Shown piece after piece: positions 28,610 to 64,000 of a stretch of 64,000 bases of DNA; within the stretch, counting starts at the first letter, position 1; each line of letters starts with the position of its first letter. The notes beneath the pieces are model-generated. The model did no database searches. It saw nothing but the letters and a program-made list of their open reading frames with translations, and was not told the DNA's origin. The stretch comes from Plotosus lineatus (taxonomy: Eukaryota; Chordata; Actinopteri; Siluriformes; Plotosidae): the NCBI GenBank assembly GCA_024760905.1, contig CM045729.1, positions 51,358,080 to 51,422,079 of the forward strand. The letters run 5' to 3'. Both the position numbers and the translations under genes were made by a program.

Positions 28610-30690
28610 TGTCTGAAAGCGTGCTCTAGCCAATTGTCTAAGGTTGGCTGAAACTACAGACTTTTCTTTGCACTATGAGGTCACTTACTTATCATTATAT
28701 GTTTCTGTATGTGTGTGTCAGTTAGCCCCAAAGATAGACTTCATATTTCATGGTTTAGAAAATGTTAACAAGTCTTTACCTGTTGATGGCTGGGAAACAG
28801 AATAATCTTAGGGTAAAATAAAAAAGGAAAAACAAAACATGGCTTTAGAGATGCTTAGACCTCCACATCTAGCCATGATAATTTGGCTCTTGTCAGAGTC
28901 ACTCACGCTTGCCCATTTTACTTGCTTCCAACCCATCATTTTTTTCAGACACACTGTTCACTTGTTAATTCTAGTCTCCTGCACCCATAATGAACAGATT
29001 CCACAAAGTTGAAGCAGAGGCACTCATACAGGTGCAAAGCATGGAGCGGCCTATCAGTCATTATATATGACAAGAGTGAGCTGAATAACAATCTCCATGC
29101 TTACTGGATTGTGTGAATGTGAAATTCATATCAAATTTTGTTGCTTTTTGTGGAATAACTCGACAGTAAACAGAGGAGCAGGAAGGCTAGCGTTACCCAC
29201 AGCACAGAACCGTGGCTGCTCCCCCCCCCCCCCCTTATCATCTAATGGTCTATGTGGTGATAGTTTAGTAATAAACCCTGTTCATTTTACCTTTCATTGG
29301 TTTTATTGAAGTTGTGATGCATTTGTTTTTTTAGTAGATTATCTGTTTCAACTTAAGCTATGTTTCATTTATTAGGGAAATCCCTTTAAATTCCGACCTG
29401 CCAGTTTATATTTATTTTAATCGAACAGTTATGTCCAAAGAGCTTTATTAACAAGGAGTGGAAACAAAGTTCCTTGCAGACGTAGTGACTTGACTACCGT
29501 AAAAATGTAAGGTTGTCTTAGTTTATTTTAATAGCTAGCATTAATTAAAAAATATATACATTTTTTGCATTGACTTGAAGCATGTTGTTGGCAAGAGATT
29601 GGTTGTGTGAAGGAGGTTGAAATCTTTGTGAAGTGTTGGCTATTATAATAAATTAAGCTAGACTTACTTTTTATATGCTGTCTCACAATTGAAGGATTTG
29701 TTTTGTCCAAGTTCTGACAGCCAGTACTTTCAAGCAGAGCAACTTGTGTGTGTAAGAGAAAGAGCGAGAAATTTTGAAGTAAAATAATTTGCACTGGGAA
29801 CATGTGAACACTGTAAAATAAAGAAAAACAGAGCCATGCTCTTTCACTCCTACTTTGAGTCCTGATTCTCCACTCAGCTGCCAGACTTGTACTATGCCAC
29901 TTTCATACTTGAATGCTAACAAAAACAGCCGAACTATGGGTTATTAGAATTGTTCAGATATCCTGAATTGTTTGAAGACCAGGAGGAGAATATTCAGTGT
30001 GGACACTGATTTAAGAAGGGGTAATATTACATGATGCCAGTTTAAGGTTGTAAAATGCCAACTGTAATTGATTTGCACATGACGGCTTTTAAAACGAACA
30101 GCTCTATTAATATTAAATTTCTCTTAATTGGTGGAACAGTTGTCCTAATTGTCAAATCAGGCAACATATTTCTTAGTGACAATACTGAATACAGTGTAAA
30201 GTTTCATTGGTTCAGTTTGGCTATTTGACTCAGCAGAGTTCAGGCTGAATCATCTAGAAGATTTTGCTTAATGTGCAAATTAATGTTCCATTGGAGCTTT
30301 GAGTGTATGACAGTGGGATGAGACTAAATATAAACTGTTCTGCAGTACCCTCTCTACACTTCCATTTTACTTCACCTGGGTTTATACTGGGGCCACGATG
30401 TCCATGATTTTATATTTTTTGTGGGGGGGGGGTGTCAAGATTTTGATCATTCGGTGTTATTTGACTCAAATTGTAATAGAACGTGGGAATCCTAATGGGG
30501 CATAACAACAGATCTTGATGCGTCATCATGCGGGATCCTTAAGAACTTGGAAACATGATTCCTTCAAGTTTTATCTCTTGGATGAACTCTGCCTCCTTTT
30601 TATGCCCACTCATGCTCCACCCATACTTGTATATGCTTTTAATAATAAAAAAAAAAATAATGGCAGAGATTGCGGACATCGTGTAAACTT
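28610..30690. other. Intergenic region between convergent prkra and osbpl6
   Basis: No gene, RNA or named transposon recognised. Contains a C-run at 29221-29234 and a G-run near 30421. Mostly AT-rich, apparently single-copy sequence. Confidence 0.5.
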
Positions 30691-30694
30691 GATA

Positions 30695-31086
30695 CAGGGA
30701 TCCCTCACTTTCCGTGGTTAATTGGGACCGAGATCCCCCGCGACCACCGAATTCCATTAAGTAGGATCAAAACACACACGTTCAATGCTTATAATAAACA
30801 TTAAATAATGCATAAGATGTAAATAAAATATAAATACACACCTACAGATGCACACCTCACATAAAAATGTAAGTAGTGTTGATGGGAGGTTTTGGGTTGG
30901 TTTTGTTTGTTTAGGGTATTTTTTGCATATTTGGCCTTGTTTTTGTGGCGTTTTCCTTAACTTTTTCCCCTGTTATTCCTTAATTTCCTTATTTTTTAAT
31001 TTGATGAATATTAAAAAAAAAAAAAAAAAAAAACACGATGCACTGAAGCGGCATGAATTGAAGCATGGATTAGTGAGGAATCCGTG
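30695..31086. mobile_element. Pogo-type MITE
   Basis: Ends CAGGGATCCCTCACTTTCCG and TGGATTAGTGAGGAATCCGTG, inverted and flanked by TA; includes GATGCACTGAAGCGGCATGA and an A-run. Reverse orientation to the copies at 23117 and 44203. Confidence 0.85.
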
Positions 31087-31294
31087 TAGTCTTAGTTAAA
31101 AAAAACAGCACCATGTTTGGGATGTACATGTAAACTAAGTTTGCTATAAAGAAAAAGACCAGGCCACAGATATTTCCAGCAGTTTGGTATATTGGAACAA
31201 GCACTAGGTAGCAGCGGGGTACAGTGATCATGAAAAGTGAACTATGCATTTATACAATTGCACTTTGTCAGATGAAACCCGTTGTAAAATGAAT

Positions 31295-31300
31295 TTTATT
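31295..31300 (-). terminator. Candidate osbpl6 poly(A) signal
   Basis: AATAAA on the minus strand, about 2.3 kb past the osbpl6 stop. A second one is at 31571-31576. The space between these and the stop is free of recognisable transposons, as expected for a long 3'UTR, but which signal is used cannot be told. Confidence 0.35.
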
Positions 31301-33574
31301 CAGCCAAAACACACTACTTACAGCAGTGTGGCAGTTGCCAGACTGGACATATAATGAAAATAAATTAAGAAATCTGTAAAACAAACAAACTGCGACAAAA
31401 ACATAATTTTTTTAATAAGGCATCAGCAAAGTCCATTGGCAGGCTGTGTCGTGTACACATGCAGGTAGAGAACAATGACAGGAGGAGAGACACAATCTCT
31501 GAGCTCTGTGTCACGGTTTCTTGTACATTTGACTAGTATATCAAATCTAAATATTTGTATGCGGAAGTATTTTATTAGAATCAAGGATGATTACAGATCT
31601 GGTTGAATATTTAGTTCCTCATGCTGGTGACTGTGAGGGAGGAAAAACAAAACAATATTTAACTGCATTGCAGCGTACAGTGAACATGACCCTCAGGTTG
31701 CCTGACAGAAGTGGTGCTTGGCTTGCATATATATATTGCACATAAAAAATGTATCTGGTTTGTTTTTGCTTTGTTTATCTGTTTTGGTGCCTCCACTGGT
31801 GGAGGTGGTGGTGGGGTTGGGGTTTCGAGATTACACAAAAATTTAATGTTGGGTGCTGTTTTCAATTTAATTCGGGGAAAGTGCATTGGTATGCAGTGTG
31901 TCTTTAGTACTTACACACATTAGAACTATAGTGCAGTACTTGTAAATATTACGTAGATGCAGTAAGGCACAGCGAGTGGGTCTGATACACTGATATATGA
32001 ATGTTAGTGGGAGAGATTCTGTTATAAATGTAATTGTATTTAACACGTTGGTTCTGATTGGATTTCGGCAATCTAATGACATGATATTTTAAAGAGAGGG
32101 TTATTTTCTGCCGATAATCTTGTATTACTGGTTAAAATGAACACCTGACATTGTCTCCTTTTGAGTCCTGCAGAACAGAAAGAACAGCGGGAAAATCCAG
32201 TCATCATACTGAGCGCAGTCAATCCCGCCGAGTTAAACATGTCTGATGCAACAATTTGTTAAAGGAAATATAGATTGTGATCATAGTGTTAAAAAACAAT
32301 ATTCAACGTAATGCTAAATATCGCGACGCAAAACCTGCAATTTAGTTTTATAAACACTGGGATATTTGCATGAAATTCAAAATAACAACTTTGTCTTTGG
32401 TTGGGTACAGAAACTGATTCTAAACACTGCAATAAAAATTGAAGCGGCGTTAACGAAGGGTTAAAGGGTTTACGGATCTTCTGAGAGACTCACTCCAGTA
32501 TTTCTTAATCTCTGCACTAAGACAAAGGGAAACAGCTGAAGGTTAAATGAACTGTATACACAAATGAGTTTCAACAAAATGGCACTGGTGGGCCACTTGG
32601 TGTTGGTGATATTGTGAGAGATCTGCTGTTGCTTGGAGATGAAAGTTTTAAGGTTTAATCATTAATCCATTAAAACAGAATGAAAAATTCTGTTTGGAAG
32701 AAGCTACGTGAGCTCGGGTTCAGAGGGGATGACAGAAACATGTGACTGATGGGGAAGCTTAGCGTTCAAGTTCGAGCCTTCAAGTTTCTGAGGTCTTGAT
32801 CCATTTTGTCCTATTGAAGCTGCATGTTCTGAAAGATCTGAAGTTTTTATTTTATTTGTTGACATATAAGCAGATATGGTTTATAATGGAAGTCATGAAA
32901 ATGTGATGCAAAACTAACCAGGTGTCACTTGGGTGATTCCAGTTCAGTGTAGCTGACGAACTGAAAGGGAGCCGACGATGCCGAATGAAAAGAACTGGTT
33001 GGTTTAAATGTGCCCTGCTTTTGGGACCAGCGTTTATAGTCCCTGCACTGGCGATGAGGTTCTCCGCTCCGAGAGCTTACAAAAATACCATTACGTTTCA
33101 AAACTACAAATGATATGTCAACAAGTCGTATAGCATTATGCTAATGAAAGCTGCCATCTAAACATGCAGGAAATTCTGTAGATACTGTCTATGGAACCAA
33201 GAGAGAAAATTCACACTGCCGGTCTAAACTTGAAGAAATCAAATCGATTTCACTAAAAGCATAAAACTGGGATTATTCAGAAGCGGCTCGTTAAGGCAAG
33301 GGCGTAACGGGAAGCCTGACGGCCTTCAAAACCGGACAGATCTACAGCTCCCAGACAGTTGCTGTGCCAATGACACGGTCTCTGTAGGTTACTACAGCGA
33401 GAGAGACTGAATAGGGAGAGGTGGGGCAGCTTGTGCAGAGTCTGTCCTCATCCGTCCCTCGAGAGCCGTCATTATAGTCCCGGGCCGCTGCACTTCGATG
33501 TAAGCCGTACTGTGCATAGGTAAAGCTTCTGGAGTCTGTAGCAATGGTGATATGTTTTGTACGAGTATTTAGTG
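31300..33574 (-). other. Probable osbpl6 3'UTR
   Basis: About 2.3 kb of mostly unique sequence downstream of the osbpl6 stop. It contains no recognised transposon or gene, in contrast to the dense repeats around it. Inferred to be 3'UTR because brain-type ORP genes commonly have long ones; not proven. Confidence 0.4.
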
Positions 33575-59737
<26,163 letters not shown>

Positions 59738-60353
59738 CTGAGATACACAAAACCACACAGATTAGGAGAACGTAATCAATACATTCTTACTTGGATGCAA
59801 GGGAACAGAAAATCCCAGAATCATATAAGTCAAAAGTTTCATTCAGAGCCAGAAGTAGAAACGCTTCAAATTCATGATCATGATGTATGTGTTGAGTCTA
59901 TTTCTACAGCCATAGTAAGCAGTCTAACACAGTAGAAGTTAACAGTCCCTCTACTCCAGACCTCTTACTCCATTACATGTGCGCACAGACTTGCACAGCT
60001 GTATCTGACAAAGAATTTTTAAATTTTAGAATTGGGGTCATCAACTCATAATCCAGTCCAGATTACAGCAGCAAAGTACAGTAATTAGGTACAGTAAAAT
60101 AACCAAAACATCGTATTAAAAAAAGAAAGAAAGAAAGAGATATATGTAACTTAGTAACTTTAATATTCTAAACATTTGCATCAGATCCTCTGGTTAGCAC
60201 ATTCTCAGCTTTAACTAATCACAAGTACATCTAAAGTCATAAGTTTATCAGTCATTAATACTTAATTGGAAGAAGTCCTCAGAGTTCATGTTTGCAGATT
60301 CTAATTTTGGCAAGAGTTTTTTTTACAGTAATTTTTCTAGCAATAGAATAGGG

Positions 60354-61988
60354 CAGAGGTGGGCAAACTATGGCCTGCGGGCCACATCTATCGTTTTAAT
60401 CTGGCCTGCCAAAGATTGATTGACACAGAATTCATGTTTGATGTGAATGATTGATCGTTTGCATTCATTTGACTTTGACTTGTAATGACAGCATTTCAAC
60501 ACCAGTGGTGCATTAAGTGTAGTCGGGTAATTTTAGCTGGAGCCACTTCCTGTTATCACTCTTCTACTGCACAGAGCCTATCTGTAGCAATGTCAGAGAA
60601 AAGAAAAGCCGACAGTGAGTTTCGGGTGTTTCATACGGAATGGACACCTAAATACTTTTTTACTGAAGTCTGGTCAAAGGCTGTATGTCTTTTTTGCCAA
60701 GAAACCACTGCAGTTTGAAAAGAATACATCAGCTGCCACTTTTCCATCAAGCATGCTGACCATGCCAATAACGTGTCACCGCAAGAATGTATGGCTACCG
60801 CTGATAGGTTGGTTGTGAGCTTGCAGGCTCAGAAAAACACCTTCATCCGAGCAACTTCCATCCCACAATCACGCACGAGGATATATTCACAATAACACTC
60901 GGAAGCACTGTGCAAATCCATGTTGTATCTTGACCATGTAGTGAAGCTGGTTGTGAAACTCGTTAAGTTTTTTGAACGACGGGACTTCACCATCGTCAGT
61001 TTATTCATTTTCTTGAGGAATCTGACACTGATCACAGGCTTTACCTTCTAATGTCCGCTGGTTCGGTTTGGGGAAAGTATGTCAGCGAGTGTGGAGCTCA
61101 AACAGGAGATTATTTCATTTTTGGAGCTCCTTGAGAAGACTGACAATGTTCCTGAGCTAAAATACACAGACTGGCTTTGTGATTTCGCTTTTACTGTGGA
61201 CAAACTGACCCACATGAATGAGCTGAATGTGAAGCTACAAGGGAAAAAACAGTTTATGCATGAAATGTAAACAAACATCAGAGCCTTCAAAACCAAGCTA
61301 GTTTTATTTTCAAAGCCAATGTCACACAAGTCATTTGCTCATTTCTCCTACACTGGCCATGTTAAAAGAGACCCTGCAACAAGTGACCAAATTCAAGAAA
61401 CTACTGGAGGACCTGCATGAAGAATTCTGTCATTGGTTTTGTGATTTTGGAGAAATTGACAGGGCACTTCAACTGCTGTCAGGGTTCCTTCTCACAAGAG
61501 ACTGAAACGGTACCACAGGCTTTGTTGAACTGATTAATCTGCACAGTGACATGATGTTAAAGTTCAACTCCCTTAAACTGGATGAGTTTTATTCTGCATT
61601 AAGTGCAGATAAATTTCCAAACATCCAGAAGATGGCACAGAGGATGCTGGTGTTGTTTGGCTCTACATATGTATGTGAACAGACTTTTAGTGTGATGAAC
61701 ACCAACAAAGCAGCCCACAGGTCCCATTTGAGTGATGAACACCTCAAATCTGTTCTGAGAATCACCATAACAGAATTACCACCAGGCTTCAATGCACTGG
61801 CAAAAATGGGTGGTCAACAACACTGTTCGCCCTAAAGGGTATGTTAATATTTTGATTCTTTTTTTTGTGTTTATGTTTCATATGTACTCTTAAAAATGAA
61901 TTTTTTTATCATATCTTGCTAACCCGGCCCATGTGTCAAATTTTAAAAATCAATGTGGCCCCTGAACCAAAATAATTATCCACCCATG
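60354..61988 (+). mobile_element. hAT transposon relic related to GTF2IRD2-type transposase
   Basis: Perfect 8-base duplication GAATAGGG at 60346-60353 and 61989-61996. Ends CAGAGGTGGGCAAACTATGG and TAATTATCCACCCATG. Transposase is readable with breaks: MSEKRKADSEFRVFHTEWTP (from 60590), WSKAVCLFCQETTAV then TGA, ELKQEIISFLELLEKTDNVP, and the hAT C-terminal domain KFPNIQKMAQRMLVLFGSTY then VCEQTFSVMNTNKAAHRSHL. Many stops; no function expected. Confidence 0.92.
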
Positions 61989-62388
61989 GAATAGGGTGTG
62001 CTTCACCTTTCACCCCAAGTCAGCTGGGATTGTCTCCAGTATCTGGTACAGTTAATGGACAGATGGACAGTTAATACTACTGTCCTAAACAATAAAAACA
62101 ATGTTTTCTTAAGTATTGTTCAGGTGACCATTTGATCAAAACGTAAAGACCAGAACATGGGCTATGTTTGAGAAAAGCAACTCAGGAGAAGACATACTGT
62201 TTTTTTTGTTTTTTTTTTAAATAAAATGTAATATAATTAGCTCAGATAAATATGGATAAATACTGACCTACAAGTACCACCATCCCAAATACATCATGTG
62301 ATCAAACTGAACATCTAAGTAAGTACAAACATCTACTCATTCATTTGTCAATACACTGAATCATACTAGAGTGATGGGGTGGCTAGTG

Positions 62389-63354
62389 AATATGAAAAAT
62401 CCAGGTTACGAAAAACATTTTCCTAAATTTTCGTCCTTTGTATACGAAACAACTTCTTACGAAAAGCGCCAATCGCGCCATTCAAAAATTCAAACGCTCC
62501 ATTCAAACAATACGCCAGTTTCTCTCACATTGGCTGTCTCCCAACATCCCGCCCCGCTGGCGTCCCACTGGCCAGGAGGGAGCTGAACTGTACCCATTAC
62601 TGTACCCATACTGCTTGTTTGTCACACGCGTGAAAGAGAGTTGAACAGGACTGTTGGCTCGTGAGTTTTTTTGAGAGTGATCATTGCAGCGTTATATTTC
62701 GTTATCCATTATGGGCCCCAAGAAAGTGATTTCCGATGACACCAAAAAGAAGAAGCGGGCCCCGTTATCAGTCAAAGTGAGGCAGGAGATAATAAAAAAA
62801 TACAAAAGTGGGATGCGGTTGAGCGAAATCGCAAAGGAGTATGGCCGAAACCCCTCTACAATCGGAACGATACCGAAGCACAATGAGACCTTAAAAGCGA
62901 CGACTCCTTCGAAAGGTCTCTCTGTGATATCGAGAAAGATATCACTGAACGATGAGATGGAGAGACTGTTACTCCTTTGGATAAACGAGAAAGAAATTGC
63001 CAGAGATACAGTGACGCAGGCAATAATTTCAGAAAAAGCAACCGCCATATTTAGTGACCTTGTGAGGGTGAGGGTTCTTCGGACCAGCAACCCCCGGATT
63101 TTAAAGCGTCGCATGGGTGGTTCGGGAGATTTAAAAAAAGGTAAATAATTTTCTTTTACTTTTAACACATATTTCATACATATCTCATACAAAATTGCTG
63201 TACTTTTATCATTTTTAAAGAGTTTATGGGGTAGTCTTGGGAATCTTGGAACGAATCACACGTTTTACATGTAAAATGCGCCTCTACTTACGAAAACTCC
63301 AGGTTACGAAAAAGGCGCTGGAACGAATTAATTTCATAAGTAGAGGACCGACTG
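62389..63354 (+). mobile_element. Pogo/Tigger-type element with N-terminal transposase frame
   Basis: Right end TAAGTAGAGGACCGACTG with TA; left terminus eroded but GAATATGAAAAATCCAG onward matches 13084. From ATG 62711 an open frame of about 146 codons reads MGPKKVISDDTKKKKRAPLS, VRQEIIKKYKSGMRLSEIAK and EYGRNPSTIGTI, a CENP-B/pogo helix-turn-helix with part of the second DNA-binding domain; no DDE region. Confidence 0.85.
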
Positions 63355-63419
63355 TATATACAACAATTCATACTCACACTTATGGGGAATTACGAGAAGC
63401 CAATTAGCATAATGTGTAT

Positions 63420-63570
63420 TTCTTTGTACTGTAGGAGGAAACTGGAGTACCTGGAGGCAACCCACAAAAATACAAGGAGAACATACAAACTCCACATAAC
63501 CCTGAACCCGAAACTCAGAATTTCTTGCTATGAGGTGGATGTGTTAACCAATACGCCACTAATTCTTGAC
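63420..63570 (-). repeat. Dispersed fish repeat of the GGCAGC-ACGGTGG family
   Basis: In reverse: GGCGTATTGGTTAACACATC, CATAGCAAGAAATTC, GGAGTTTGTATGTTCTCC. Diverged. Confidence 0.6.
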
Positions 63571-63781
63571 TGGAACTTTTAAGGCGGGTAATATTACAAT
63601 CTCACACCTCTAAAATCCCCAATTGCACTTTACCTCCAACTAAGATAAAGTGCTTACTGAAGATAAACAAAAGGATTAATTTCTATCACCACTCCTAATG
63701 CATATTGTTTACACTTAGAAAAACACATCGAATTGCATTTAGCAGATGTAGAAACAGGTAACATATTGACATATTTTGTCT

Positions 63782-64000
63782 CTATTTTTTGAGGAGGTTA
63801 AGGTCGTTTAACATCTGTCGAACACTGTTCAGGATGTTTTACGAGTCTGTTATGAACAACGATATCGTCTATGCTGTGGCATGCTGGGGCAGCAGGCAAA
63901 GGGCTGCAGATGCTAACAGATTAAACAAACTGATCCACAAGGTCAGTAACATTGTGGTGGTGGAGCTAGACCCTCTGATGGAGGCAAATGTTGTCCAAAA
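63782..64000 (+). mobile_element. LINE reverse-transcriptase C-terminal fragment, runs off the edge
   Basis: Open without a start codon: YFLRRLRSFNICRTLFRMFY, ESVMNNDIVYAVACWGSRQR and ADANRLNKLIHKVSNIVVVE. FLRRLRSFN-C--ML-MFY-S and NRLNKLI-K are typical of the RT C-terminus of fish LINEs. In an osbpl6 intron. Confidence 0.8.

Overview
The window is vertebrate, almost certainly teleost, nuclear DNA. It holds small coding exons with GT-AG junctions, long introns, and very many Tc1, pogo/Tigger, hAT, SINE and LINE copies plus microsatellites. The repeat mix resembles ostariophysan fish such as catfishes or characins, but the species cannot be fixed from the sequence alone. No prokaryotic, viral or CRISPR feature is present.

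Three host genes are supported exon by exon. (1) A DED-containing initiator caspase, closest to caspase-10, lies on the + strand at 1287-12950: 11 exons, 1659 coding bases, a single frame across all junctions. Any upstream first exon is off the left edge. (2) prkra (PACT) lies on the + strand at 15615-28544: 8 exons, 885 bases, 294 aa, three dsRNA-binding domains. (3) osbpl6 (ORP6) lies on the - strand, with its last 14 coding exons at 59737-33575: 1818 bases, one frame, true stop at 33575-33577. Its N-terminal part, including the expected PH domain, is off the right edge. prkra and osbpl6 converge tail to tail, as on human 2q31.2. The caspase sits 2.7 kb upstream of prkra in the same orientation; in human the CASP10/CASP8 cluster is at 2q33, so this neighbourhood differs.

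Layout: 0-1 kb, end of a Tc1 element; 1.3-13 kb, caspase gene with a Tc1, several SINEs and a Tigger-type element in its introns; 13-15.6 kb, intergenic, with a rearranged Tigger-type element and a LINE relic; 15.6-28.6 kb, prkra with nested mobile elements and a third Tc1 copy; 28.6-33.5 kb, the space between the convergent genes plus the probable osbpl6 3'UTR; 33.5-59.7 kb, osbpl6 exons separated by nested hAT, Tigger, SINE and LINE insertions and a long pyrimidine tract; 59.7-64 kb, an osbpl6 intron with a GTF2IRD2-type hAT, a Tigger relic and a LINE fragment.

The caspase and PACT are both cell-death or dsRNA-stress proteins; ORP6 is a lipid-transfer protein of ER contact sites. No shared function between the three is shown by the sequence. 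The most distinctive material is in the mobile DNA: a tRNA-derived SINE family occurs with two alternative 3' tails, one of which matches the 3' end of a LINE also present here, and several elements lie within tens of bases of splice sites.
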